A stretch of DNA of 64,000 nt from contig NW_020312325.1 in NCBI RefSeq assembly GCF_002999335.1, positions 1 to 64,000 of the forward strand, read 5' to 3'. Numbering within the stretch: position 1 is the stretch's first letter; every line of letters starts with the position of its first letter. Position numbers and translations under genes: made by a program. Under the pieces are notes generated by a model, which ran no database searches, was not told the DNA's origin, and was given only the letters and a program-made list of their open reading frames with translations. This document shows positions 36,516 to 47,869 of this stretch, in pieces. The DNA is from Cyclospora cayetanensis. Taxonomy: Eukaryota; Apicomplexa; Conoidasida; Eucoccidiorida; Eimeriidae.

Positions 36516-36713
36516 GTGCAGTGCACTTGTCTGAAACCCCACTTCTACGTCGATTTGGTGAGGCTGGCTCGACCCGGATCATTGACCAAGATGGTCTTCT
36601 GCAGTAAGGGGTTCGACTTCAAGTTGTTCTATGATAGCGGTATGTACTCCATTTCAAAAGCACAACAATGGTTTAATGCGGCAGAGGAGTGGAAAAGGCG
36701 CGAATACGACTAG
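36516..36713 (+). other. conserved 65-codon frame, copy C
   Basis: Open from GTG to TAG with the same length as copies A and B. It has QCTCLKPH, MVFCSKGF, SKAQQWFN and WKRREYD. It ends 279 bases before the start codon of the membrane-protein gene. It may be transcribed as part of the leader of that gene. No function is proposed. Confidence 0.3.
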
Positions 36714-36991
36714 CGCAGCACGAATGGATTCATCGAGATCTGACAGATATGTAGTCACATTTTCATTGCTGAGCACGCAGCAGCTGTGACTACATTGCAA
36801 TATACTTTAAACTAATCAGATCCCCAACCAAATACACCGTATTTAACACCGCCATCCTATTGGATCTAGTAGAGCCCTCGGCAATGTGGGCATTTCAGTC
36901 TACCTACTTCGCCTTCTCGAGTCTATCGGCGCAAGCAACGGCTGCCTTTCAATAGCACGCTCGAGTCACCCCCATGTAAACCTAAGGGCGA

Positions 36992-38955
36992 ATGGCTGTG
37001 AACACCCTTGATGGAATGCATGAACCTGTTGCCTTGATTTCGAGTGACGGCCCCTTCCACGGGCAGCACACTAAGAAGGCGTTGCTTCAGGTCGCCCACC
37101 CTCCTCTCCCTAATCCTTCTGCAGGCCCTACGCCAAACCCTGAAGAAGTGAAAAGGTTAAAATATTTTGGCTCAAGCAACAGATGGCGGCGCCACAAAAC
37201 TTTCCAGGTCCTTACCATTATCACATCTGTTGTGTTTTTCATATGGACAATGTATTTGTGTCGGCTGAAAGGTAGGACCGAATACAAGGTAGCGGCAGTA
37301 GATCGCAGGCTGGCTAGTGGCGAAGCAGGAGGTGGGGATGAGGGAGCAGGGCCGAGCTCAGATCCAAAATTGTGCGAAGGGGCAGAGGCAGTACTGGGCA
37401 CGGAGCCAGAAGCTGAGGCAGCAGGGGAGCCAAGTGCAGTATTTGATCCAGCAGTGGCAACAACGTCTGGAACCAGCACAGGAGAACAGCGGCCGAGAAA
37501 GAGGAAGAAGAAGTTGAAGCACCTGAAAGAGTCAGAAAAGGAAGCAGATTCATCCGCCAAGAAAGCCAAACACGGTGAGCCTTCGATAGACCCACTAGAA
37601 GATTTTGAGGCATTGTTACAGGCCGAGATAAACCTTGGGCCAGGAACGCCTTCCAGCATCGAACTCAGTCCTTTCAGCCTGGGACAGTATTTGTTTCCTG
37701 ACTCCCCTGTCAGCCAAGAAGAGGTGCCTGGGTTCCTAATTGGCCACGGCGAGCAGGGTGTTGAGGAGGCGTCTGGGCACATGACATCACCATATAGTAG
37801 TCCAGCAATACCTGAGGATGAACCCTTCCCTGACATCCTTGGAGAATTCTTGGAAGCAGAAGGATTGCAAGAAGAAAAGTGGCTTCAGCTTTTCGATGAG
37901 AATCTGCTTGGTGGTTCCGATTCTGCACCGCAAGTCGAGGACCAGGCAGGAGCACCGTCGACAGTCAAGCAGCCCCTCACTACGCAAATAGGTGAAGGCA
38001 CCTCTTCCCTATCGCAGGAGGTATGTGCCTTGTCTTTTCGGTAATTGTAGCATTGCAATTAGTGAGTTTCTTAAGGTTGACCCCTTTGTCCACATAATAG
38101 CGAGATGCATGTATGGCGTGCTGGCGTGGCACTCTGCTGTTTTCGTCTTGCCCATATTATTTTTGACCAGGCCCAAGCTGTGAGTGAATTTGTGGCTCAA
38201 CACAGTTCCTCAGGGTTGGATCCCAGTTAAGCATAACCTTTTGTGTGCCGCAATGTTTGTGTCTTTAGGCTAGTTCCTATTCCTCCGATATCAGTCCTGC
38301 TGCAGGCAGCAGTTTGATATCTATTTTCCCGGGTTCCTCGCCTGATCTGGCCCGGCACCCATATTATCGTGTGCCGGTTGGAGACCCAGGAGCGACGCTG
38401 CCGCCGTTTGACCCACAGAATATCCCGGGAAAACAGGGAGTACCCCTTTCAGAAATTCTCGGTGACATTCGACAGCTGCTTCTCAAGTCACACTTATCAG
38501 AGCTCGATATGAGAACACTTCAGGTGGATGCATATCGTCTGGTTCAATATGCAAATTGGGTTTTATCACAGCCGGTACAGGGAAAGCGCGCGGCTATAGC
38601 GGTGTATTTCCTCGCTCGTCGGTTTCTAGTGGCGGATGCCATGTGGTGTATTAACCAAGTCCTGGGTCCCCCAATGAATATGCATCTGTGGTGGGATGCA
38701 TTTATGGAGCCATTGGCGGAGCACGTGAGTGTGCCCCCTGAATCCAAGTCGCGTACAGGTGCGGATTGGACCCTAATGGCGGAGCGCCTTATGGTTGCGC
38801 TATATCAGTACAAGTTGGGTCAGCGCCCTGCTGCTCAGGAAGTGGTTGAACTAAAACGCCAAATATTCCGTTGGCCCTGCATCTGCCGCGACTTTAAATC
38901 AAACGCATGGGACCCTTGGCGAGACGATGACACGGGCAATGACGGACATTCATAA
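36992..38955 (+). CDS. two-exon unknown membrane protein, copy C (571 aa)
   Basis: Exon 1 is 36,992-38,020 and exon 2 is 38,269-38,955, with a 248-base phase-0 intron (GTATGT/TTTAG), giving 343 + 228 residues. The layout is identical to copy B: hydrophobic segment near residues 70-91, acidic and Pro/Ser-rich spacer, basic PRKRKKKLKH, then the exon-2 domain with RHPYYRVPVGDPG, LARRFLVADA, NMHLWW and WRDDDTGNDGHS. Exon 1 and the intron are close to copy B (roughly 5-8 percent different by eye). Exon 2 is much more diverged in its central part (about 20 percent over a 270-base stretch), mostly by amino-acid-changing substitutions in clusters, while the listed motifs stay fixed. Both copies are free of stops, unlike all the pol sequence around them, which supports function. 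Confidence 0.8.
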
Positions 38956-39189
38956 TGCCGGAAGTCCAGAAAGTACATGTGGGCATGGAAAGCCTACAGA
39001 AAGCCCAGTCAAAATCGGTCCAAATGCATATGAATGTGTGATTCTTTTTACTTTCTTCTCAACCAGGTTACTCACGTGAACTAGCTTATGAATGATTGAC
39101 AAAATGCCCCGCTGCATACCCGCGTGAACCTTGTCCTGCTGCTTGTATAATAGTAAAATATTTGGCGGAGGCATATATTTGCAATCGTT

Positions 39190-39462
39190 TTATTCGTGGA
39201 AAAGGCGGCAACTCTCTTTATGTAGAGTGGCAAGGCACTCTGCCTCGTGTTCAGATCCAGTTTCCTTGCCAATTCGTTGATAAGATCGAGTTGTGAAGCA
39301 TACTACTGTTTTGGAGGTTACTTTCCTGGCAACGATACATGAAACAATGTGTAAACATGATGAAAACTGGAGAGCAAGAAGAGAGGCAAATGTGACGTTA
39401 GCCATATTGTGTTGTCTGCAAGGTCTTGTAAACATTAACATAATCATAGGAAGTAGCTTCAT
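39190..39462 (-). other. 90-codon frame conserved in all three units (copy C)
   Basis: Third copy of the ATG-initiated 90-codon frame ending in ESCRLFHE, in the same position relative to the membrane-protein gene (235 bases beyond its stop, convergent). Shared stretches include NVTFASLL and KETGSEHEAEC. The function is unknown and it may be non-coding. Confidence 0.3.
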
Positions 39463-39974
39463 AGTAGTATAGCTTGGTTCGGGGAAACCACTGAATTCAT
39501 GAGGACATTAGATCATACTGGACATAATATCGGATCGTCGAGCGAGCACAATAGCTCCAAAGACGTCTCGCCTTTACTCGGCAAAGTAGCTGGTGAGACA
39601 AATTAATTTTGTCAAGCAGTGCCAACTGGAGAACAGAAGAAATGCGTAGTCGAAGGCAAGAACAATTTTTCAATTTCAGGTTGTCCGCATGGGGCGCAGC
39701 CCAAGGCGCCTGGACAACACGTTGCTGTTCAGTTTCAAATGCGAAATGTAAATCTCTGGTGTAGAGCAGTACACCTCACTCAAGAACACTTTCGATTACA
39801 ATGCTTATGATAAATAGGCGTTAGCAAAGGTTTGTTCAATTGGTGTCTACACTCATTGCAGAGTAGAGTTTGCTTTGATGTGAACACAGTCGTTCCACAG
39901 CTGGTGGAAAGGCATCAATGGTCAGCCGATTTAAAAGGCTAAGAAATGCCTCGACGATGCTCTCATGACCCGAT

Positions 39975-40965
39975 AAGCATGATAGGCAGCGATCCCGGCA
40001 GGTTGAAGATCTCCGTGGTAGAATCCCAACCGGTCTATACTTTGTGGCCCATTCACACCGCCGCAGCCCTTGTGGGGGCCCTCCATTTCACATCCATTCC
40101 CGTTGCTTTCCAAGCAGCCTTATTCTACAGGTCGGAGTTCCATTGTTCACCATCACTTGAATTTTCCTTCCGCTGGAAGCTCTGGATTCTATCTGCCACT
40201 TTCCTTCAAGACAAGAAGGTGCGTTGGTGTGGTGCTGTTCGGGGTTGCTTCGAAGCACTGGTTTAGCTGTTTTCCTCTTGTACACCGTCGACTTTTAATT
40301 AGAATTGTTGATACAACCCCAGCATTCATAGGTTTTAAATACTACGTTGCTCTTCGCTGTCAGCCAAAGACTCAGGTGTTGTGCTCACATGTTCATGGAA
40401 CCTCACCTAGTCAATGAGTTGTAGAAGCTCTACTGGCTGGTTGTTTATTGGCTGCCCACCCTGCTACCTGCAGACGTGAAGGCTTCGGTATGTCCGAGAT
40501 GGGCCCCTGATACAGCAGCTGCGTGTATACTTTGTGGATTTTGCAAACCGAAGCTTTATATTCTCGTATATTCTTTTGACGGTATATTCTTTTGCTTCAG
40601 CTTCCGCAGTTCTCCTAAACTTGTTGCTGAGCGGATCTTATCAACAGCCGATGAATTCGTTTATAATGGCCAATTATAGTGAACTTGCATACTCCCTAGT
40701 TTCTCTTCATGGATCGAGCCACCATTGAAGTGCTTCTCCTTCCAAAAAGTGTGTTACAAGAGCCGCCATTTTAATCCTCAGGGATATCTCGACTGCGCTA
40801 CCTGTACTGGCGCTTTTTGTATGCCCCGATTGTTCTAGAATGCAAGGAGGCAGTGCTCGACTACACTGATACTTGATTCCTTTAACACGTTTCTGTCTTT
40901 TGTTCTCCCGTTGTAGGCACTGCAAACATTTCGGCCTCCCGACAACAGCGAAATAGTGCATCCCC
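39975..40965 (-). repeat. partial unit D, opposite orientation to C
   Basis: From about 39,985 to 40,700 the plus strand resembles 8,500-9,240 of unit A in the same orientation, with more divergence. It is therefore a minus-strand partial unit containing gag and the post-gag segment. The junction with C marks the second inversion breakpoint. Confidence 0.65.
40707..40961 (-). mobile_element. gag fragment of Ty3/gypsy element, unit D
   Basis: An 84-codon open frame whose end reads KMAALVTHFLEGEALQWWLDP only in part quoted here: the key stretch is THFLEGEALQWW. This is the conserved retrotransposon gag core (hydrophobic residues, then LEGEAL and a Trp pair). It is the best preserved gag motif in the window. 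The frame ends soon after the motif, so the gag is truncated. Confidence 0.65.
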
Positions 40966-42360
40966 GTGATGATGTTGGCTGTTGCCTCGCTCGAAGTTGG
41001 CTAGTGTGTGCGCCTTGCTTTGCATTACTATTATTAAGCGGCAACAATGGCCTTCTCACCCGCAGTGTTCTACGCGTTTCTGTCTGCCTGGAAGTGGTAC
41101 ATAGGCAGGTACCCTTCTGCTACCTGCATGCTACTGGTCTCGACTGACAAAAACGGAACACGCGAGAGTTTTGAATTGAGGGGAAGAGCTCTGCATGTGA
41201 GTTGCTCTGGTAATTAGTTGAGAATGCACAGAGTGCTCAGCGGGTGGAGCAAAGTGCACCCTCGTGGTCCCTATGCCATCATTTCGAAGAGTGCGAGGGG
41301 AGAAAGCACTCGTGACTAAGTATCTTCCAGCAGAAGCAGATGGCGCCACATTCATGCACCTGGTGTACATGTACCCCACATTGGTTTTTAGTTTTCTGAG
41401 CTCGCGTTACTCTGAAATTTAAATTATATACGAACATTCGAAGCCAAAAGCGATTTTAAAAGTAGTCCTCAACCTACGTAACTGTTGTAATATTTAATTT
41501 CCAAGTGTAACCCACTGCACCACCAGTCGAGTAGGAGAGCCCCATGCACTTTGTCCGCCCTTTTTAGAAATAAAAAAGGTAGCGCTAAAATGAAGCACCC
41601 TGCGCAAACAGGACTAGAGATAAATTGCAGAAAGATATTCGTGGCTTAAGCAACTGCCGTCGGAAAATATCGCTGCGGCTGTCCTGGTGCTTTGTAGACC
41701 ACTTCCACTTTTTGCATAGTGGCTTTTGCAACACTGGCTAATCAATTGATTGCATTAAAGCAAACTCTATACAATCAAAGACAACTTTTTCGGTTTTATT
41801 TAATTTCCTCTCGGCAGAAAACACCATGACGCGCTAGGATGCTTGCACATATCGCCGGGAAAGTCAGCCCCAGCATATTTGTTGTAATTTGCTTGTTCTA
41901 CTTCAAGTCTATTTAATCCTGAATCGGTGAAATTCTTTTTGCTTTGACAAATGCTGAGGGTTTCGCCTTTCTCTCTCGATGCAGCTTCGGCCGTCTGCTA
42001 AGCCTTTATCTGCGTCTAGGGGAAAAGAGAACGAGGGTAAGAGTAGATTTGCATGCCCTCGTCACTACTGTTTTTTAGAATTCCTTCACCATTTTGCCTG
42101 TGCTTAACTCACGCGTAGGCAAGATATCAGTAGAGCGCGGCCTTCAGTATTGCTTCTTTTTATCTTCTGTCTCTCTGTCTTCTTCAGGCCCAGGGCCGTT
42201 TTCCAACTCGCGCAGTAAAAGGACAAGGACGGAAGGGACTGCTGTACGCTTATCGGCATACGGCAGCTGCGGGAGAGCATGTAGCTGCTCAAACCTCAAC
42301 AATGGCATGAGCTTATATAGCTGCAACGACCCGTGAAGCCACGTCAGCATAGTAGCGGGA
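40965..42360. other. intergenic stretch upstream of the deubiquitinase
   Basis: No recognised protein or repeat. A possible short exon is the open stretch around 42,189-42,336, preceded by a pyrimidine-rich tract and CAG, but I cannot connect it in phase to the deubiquitinase exon. The promoter of that gene probably lies here, but no element could be identified. Confidence 0.4.
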
Positions 42361-42388
42361 GCACCAGCACCAGCACCAGCACCAGCAC
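42361..42388. repeat. short hexanucleotide microsatellite
   Basis: Four to five tandem 'caccag' units. Like the CAG runs in the gene downstream, this fits the repeat habit of eimeriid genomes. Confidence 0.85.
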
Positions 42389-42843
42389 GTCGTCACAAAT
42401 AGATGTAATATTGCCCAAGATGACATATTTTTTGCTTGCCCATCTTCTATCTGCTCCCCCTTGATCAGAACCGTGGCACCATGATACCCCGCATGGTAGA
42501 TTGCTTCGCAACCAAAGGGAGCATTGTCAAATGTGGATAGAGGTCACAGCTTACACCAAAGCCAATAGAAGTCCCAGCACCAACAGCAGGTCCAGCAGGC
42601 GTTCGAGTTGTACGTACGAGATCGGCTTTCCCCCAAGTTCATATCTTCCTCAGCCCAATCCTTCGTGTAAGCAGATCACTCCGTGACGCCTGCGAACAAC
42701 TCGAGGGCCTGCATGAGGCCATTCAAAGGGGACAGAAGAGGACACCGAAGGCATTCCCCAGTACAACACCAATCTTCTCCAGCACAGCTCCGGACTGTCT
42801 TGCGTACAGTAGAAATCTACAGGGACCCCAGGGGACTGCACAG

Positions 42844-43744
42844 ATGGTCTACAGACTGAAACAGAGTTCCCCATCGTGGGCCACCAACGTAGACTGTGCG
42901 CCCCCAGAGCTGGACGCTGGGCCTCCTGCAGTGGCACCAGCTTGTGCTCGGGGCCCTGCTGTTGCATCAAGAACGGCAGCAACAAGTGGATCACAGGGAT
43001 CGGGATTTTTGCAACGTCGAGTTTCCCAGCGGTGGCGGCTAGTAGGCAACCGAGGAGGTCGGCATACACACCAGCACCAAAGCCAGCAAGATCAGGCTGC
43101 GAAATTCAGTGAATCGTCGTGTGTTCTGCAGCAGAAAGAGTACCTGGTGACTTCCTCCGTGTGCCCCGTGAACGCTTCTCCGATTGATGGCATTGAAGGT
43201 GTTGACACAACAAAAGAGCCCTCCAGAGAGCCGCTCCATTCACGGCAACCAGCTACACTCAAGCTGCACCGGTCTGGGGGAGCCGGCGTCGATAGTTCAA
43301 CTGCTGGAAATGGGCCTATGCAGGGCGAAAGCGTCAACACAGCTCTGCAACCAGCAGCAAAATGGAAGGCAGGACCTCCGTGGGATGTAGGAACACCGCA
43401 AGTGGTAGATTTGGAGGGGGCTGCAGGCTCTTGTGGCGGCGATGTTGGAGCCAATAGTAGAATAGCCCCCAGGGCTGACTGTGTTAACCCGAATAGCACT
43501 CGCAGCATTAGTAGCATCTGTCGTAGGACTCGGTGGAAATCACTACCTTTGGGCCTGCCTTGCGTCCTACCAGGCCAGCCACCACTAGACGGCTCCCGCA
43601 GCGCTTCCGAACCCGTCAAGCTGTGTGCATCAGCATCATCTGTACGTTCTGGTGCTCGACGTCAAACGGATCGAAGTGTTGATGCAAGATGCTGGCCCCA
43701 GTTGCTTTCACGACATGCCACTAGACGTTCATGTCTCTCAAGTG

Positions 43745-43777
<33 letters not shown>

Positions 43778-46700
43778 GCAGCAGGAGCACAAGTGTCTGG
43801 ACGAACAGTCTCAGGGCTTTCTCAAGGACCACCCCAGGGCATGCAGGAGCTCGTGGGCAGTCGTGCACCTCTGATAGGGGCCAGGGAGGAGCTTACAAGA
43901 ACAAGCAGTCACAAGGTGTCCCTACCTCGGAGGTTTACTCCCAGCAGGAGCGGCCGAAGTCACGCTGGCGGCAGCAGCGGCAGCAGCAGCAAATACTGCG
44001 TCATTCGAGAACACACGAGCACTTTAGAGCTTCGTCGCCTTCGCAGCGGCAGCACTTACAGCCACAGGAGCTGCAGCAAGAGCATCGGAGGCAGCAAAAG
44101 CAGCAGCAAATACCGCGCCTTCGAGCAGCTGCACCTGATCATGTGGAACCACCCACTTGTGCGCCGCAGCAACAGCAGATACAGCAGCTGCAACAGAGGT
44201 CTCGGGAGCTGGTTCGTCGGCTTGCCATGGGCTTGCTGATGGGCCAGCGGAGGAGGGCGAAGGGCTGCAGGGCGTGGCTTAACCGTAGCAGCAGCATATC
44301 CAGCAATGGGAGGTGCAGCATTTGCAGAGAGAGCCAGCATCATCAGCAGCAGCGTGAGGAAAGCGACCATGCAGACTGGGATGAGTGCTCTATGTCGCAG
44401 CCAGCAGACGAGCAGAACGATGTTGCAACTTCCTGTAGCCACAGCAGCAGCACCGAAATTAGCCTGCGGAAGGGACGAAGGGTCGCCAGTAGGCTGCAGC
44501 GAATGGCATCATCCATGGGCTGTTTCGGGGAAGCAGCGTTGCGGCGGATAGAACCTCAGCGAGGAGGATCTCCCGTCGTAACCTCGGCTGAACACAAAGC
44601 CTGGAGAAAGCAGCTAGAGTCGTTTGCAGGTAAACGTAGGCTTAGCGGCGTCTAAGGTGTGGCAAGAATACTGGGTGAATTCTTGCCTCGCCCTCATCCC
44701 CTGAGAACGCTAGGCATAACGCTTCCGTTTACCATTCATCCTAGCCTCAAGAGCTTGCGATTTGTGCTTCCAGAAGATGGTTCCTTCTTCCCGCGAGGCC
44801 TGACCAACCTGAAGAACACATGTTTTCTCAACGCAGCTCTCCAGGCCCTTGCGGGGATCCCCTCTTTTGTATCCACCCTCCAGGAGGGGCTTCCACCTGA
44901 GCCAGGTTATAGTGGAGCCTTTTGGGGGCCACAGAGACTCATCAACGAGGAGTTTGACGGAGTACATGAAGAGACGAGTGCTGTCGCAGCTGCGGGATGC
45001 AGCAGCACCACAGCAACTCCACCCAACGAAGACGCAACAGGCCAGCAGCAACAGCAGGAACTGCAACGGAGGCAGATACTGCGTCAGCTGAGGCTGCAGC
45101 AGCAGAGGAGAAGGCAGCAACCCCAGAACCTCACCACCCTTGACGAAAATCAACGGCGGCTCCTGCTGAGGGAGTTCTTCACTCTTCTGTGCAGACTAAC
45201 GTCAGACTCGGGCTCCAGCTTTGGCGATGATTGTATGGGGCACATAACGTTCAGAGTAGTAATTTCACGCATCAGCATTTCGTGTTTGTGTGTATCTACA
45301 GGTGTTGTCCCAACGTTCGTCCTGTGGATCGGGGTGTGGATCCGCATGAAGGGCTTGCAGCTCGAAGGCCCCGCCACTCCAACTCCCAAGCCACATGCAG
45401 GACCGAAGCATCACCACACCAACAGCAGCAGACAGCTGCGACACAGCCAGGTAGTATCAGGCCAGAACGTTTGAGAAGGGCCCTGGTCGCACCATTAGAA
45501 GGTCTGCTGTTGAAAGACTGCAGCTTGCAGCAGCAGCAGGACTGCCATGAATTCCTTAGAGGACTCATTGATATTGTTCACGAGATACTCAAAACATGCA
45601 GATGGGTGAGTCACTCAATGGGTGCTGTTGTTTTTGTGTGATTGCTGCTGTTATGCCGGGGTGGCAACGAGTTGCGACACAAGTAGCAGTAACAGCTAGA
45701 CCTCGTGCCATGCAGCAGCAGATGCTGATGCTTTGCTTTGCCTATTTTTGCGACTGTAGGAGCGAGAAGAAGCGGCAGCAGAACAGCTGCTGCAGCTTCA
45801 GGCGGAAGTGTCCTTCTCTGCTTTACGATCATGTAGCCCCTCTGTATCCGATTCTCCACTGGCACCTTTTGAAGACAAAGATAACCAGCAGCAAGAGCAA
45901 CTCCCCCCAACAGGATCATCAGTCAGTGCAACAGCAGCTTCCTCTCTATCAAGCCTCATATGTCCTTTGCAGAGCAGCCTGTCAGGGCCTCCAGTTGTGC
46001 AGGCACTAAAGGGGCTGCCTTCTGTGGGCTCACAGTTAGAAACCTCCGGTGATAAGGGGACAGGCGAGCTGGCTGAAAGGAGTAATAACGACGAAGGGGG
46101 TCTCGACCTAGCTGAGAAGAAGTGGAAGGAATATCTGGAAGACCAGGCATCCCCCATGTCAGATTTCTTTGCTGGACAGGTTGGTACTTATTACTTGGGA
46201 GCTAAATCACAGCCAAGGCTACAGAGTTTGACGTTCAGAACTGCAGCATTGGAATTTACCAGTTTTCACCTGCGAGTACCTCACTTCAGTGTAGCGTAGG
46301 TGGTCTAGAGAGAACGCTTTGAAGCTTCAGCCTTTTCTAGAATTCTGGTGCGATGGGCTGTGTGTATGTGTGTGTGCATGTGTGTATACTTCAGTTATGC
46401 AGTGAAATCCGATGTAGTTGTGGACGATCGCTTTCAGTGTATGAGCCAGCCTGGGATCTCTCTCTGCCTCTTCCCGCCATCGCCAGCAAGGTGTCCCTCT
46501 CGACACTACTCGATTCATTCTTCGGGGCGGAGGAGCTTGAATTCCGCTGCAGCAACTGCAGAAACCCCGCTTGTACTGCCATCAGGACCTTACGCTACAC
46601 ACACCCCCCGCGGGTGCTGCTGCTCCAGATCAAACGCTTTTCAGCTGTGGGTCAGAAAAGGAGAAGCAAAGTGGAATTTCCCCTCGAGAACTTGTCCATC

Positions 46701-47869
46701 CAACTTAGCCGGTACAAAGCAAAACACATTAGAGTTTATAGGAATACGTGCGCTAATAATGAAAAGGCTTGCGGAACTCGTTTGTTCAGCACGGACATTG
46801 GCAGGGGTGCACAGCACCTGGTGGTTAAACACCGGCCGCAGATGAATTCATATCTCTTTTCCTCACGACTTTTGTTCATGATTTACTATCTCTTTCCCAT
46901 TCACTCTTTCCTGCGTTGGTGTCTCTTCCCTTTCGGCCCTCCATCTGCGTCTTCTTGCCATCTGCCCGATCTGTTTGCATATGGCACGTCGTCTTCAAAC
47001 GGTCATGGTTGCGTGTGCATTATGTGCTGTATTTTACCTGCTGCAGCGGCTCAGCGTCATTTCGTTTAATAGCTGTCATAGAGCACAAGGGCAGCAGTTG
47101 CCACACTGGGCACTACGTGGCATATGTCCGCCGCAAACGGTTCCAGTTTCCCCAGTCAACGCCAAGCAAAATGCACTCACAAGCCTTAGGGGCCCAGGGG
47201 GCTTCCCCACGGGGGCTTTGGGCTTCTGGAGGTTCTAGTCTCCGTCCAGACACTCCTAGGAATTCTGCTTGCTCCCCTTCTGAGCTGCTAAAGCGCATTG
47301 GTTTGTTCAGCAGGTCCAATTCAAGCCTTCAGTCTCCCATTGTCAGTCAGCCAAATAGCCCATCTACAAGCACACCTTCCGCTTGTGGGTCTCCTTACCA
47401 TAGCGGAGCCCAGAGACCCCATGGGGTTTCCACACAGGAAACATTACCGCCTACAAGGCTGCACAGATATGGAGGTGTGAACCAGGGATCGATAGATGAT
47501 GCCTCGGAAGTAAGTATGTGTGTTTGTGTGAATGAGAGAAGTTGGATCGACGAAGGGGGGCGGTACTCGTGTTTATCATGCATGACAATAGCCAGCCCCT
47601 CTGTGTTGACCTCTGTTTCGTTTCTTCCTCTGGTGCACTACAAAGTTTGAGTTTCTCTTTCCTGGTTTAATTTACGGTTTTTAACTAGTTTCCATGTTAG
47701 TTTAACAAATCGCTACTTTATTTTCCTCTGTCTGCCACCTTCTCAGTGGTTTCGGTTTGATGATGGACTGGTTTTGCCCGTCTCGGAGTTGGAGGTGCTG
47801 GCGGCGGAAGCATATTGCCTCTTTTACTACAAGACGGATCTCGCGGCGAGCCCACAGCTCAGAATTTAG
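42844..47869 (+). CDS. ubiquitin carboxyl-terminal hydrolase, USP (C19) family
   Basis: The model has seven exons: 42,844-44,629, 44,774-45,232, 45,361-45,605, 45,760-46,179, 46,395-46,711, 47,047-47,509 and 47,747-47,869. They sum to 3,813 bases (1,270 aa) with all phases consistent. It removes ubiquitin from proteins by Cys-protease catalysis. The Cys box is GLTNLKNTCFLNAALQAL (Cys about residue 612). QQQQDCHEFLRGLID follows, then a zinc-ribbon-like CSC...CSNC (about 977-1025), PPRVLLLQIKRF, the His box HTGHYVAYVR (His about 1098), and WFRFDDGLVLPV with the last catalytic Asp. The canonical NLGNTC is NLKNTC here. The ~595-residue N-terminal part and the spacer between residues ~640 and 830 are rich in Ser, Gln and Arg homopolymers from CAG-type repeats, typical of eimeriids. 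The exon 2/3 junction (acceptor at 45,360) is the least certain; an upstream acceptor at 45,300 is out of phase. The true 5' start could lie further upstream. The orthologue within the USP family is not assigned. Confidence 0.88.
43747..43780. repeat. CAG/AGC trinucleotide run inside deubiquitinase exon 1
   Basis: An uninterrupted run of AGC units encoding polyserine in the gene frame, ending with interrupted units. Several shorter CAG-rich stretches follow at 43,970-44,200 and 45,040-45,120, where they encode Gln and Arg tracts. Long open frames in the other reading frames here are by-products of these repeats. Confidence 0.9.

Larger units (their letters stand above)
31800..39975 (+). repeat. 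repeat unit C (plus strand)
   Basis: This is the direct repeat of unit B. Near 39,890 it jumps from the equivalent of B position ~28,490 to ~28,965, i.e. it lacks about 475 bases present in B. It then ends at about 39,975, before the gag position, where the sequence continues in the opposite orientation (unit D). Confidence 0.8.

Noticed and set aside
43625..44239. 204-codon plus-strand frame and several antisense frames in the deubiquitinase exon 1
   Set aside because: By-products of CAG-type repeats, which are open in all frames. The 42,844 frame was chosen because it splices in phase to the catalytic Cys-box exon.
46348..46400. GT-rich stretch as a functional repeat
   Set aside because: It is short and imperfect and lies within an intron of the deubiquitinase just before its acceptor; no reason to call it more than intronic low complexity.
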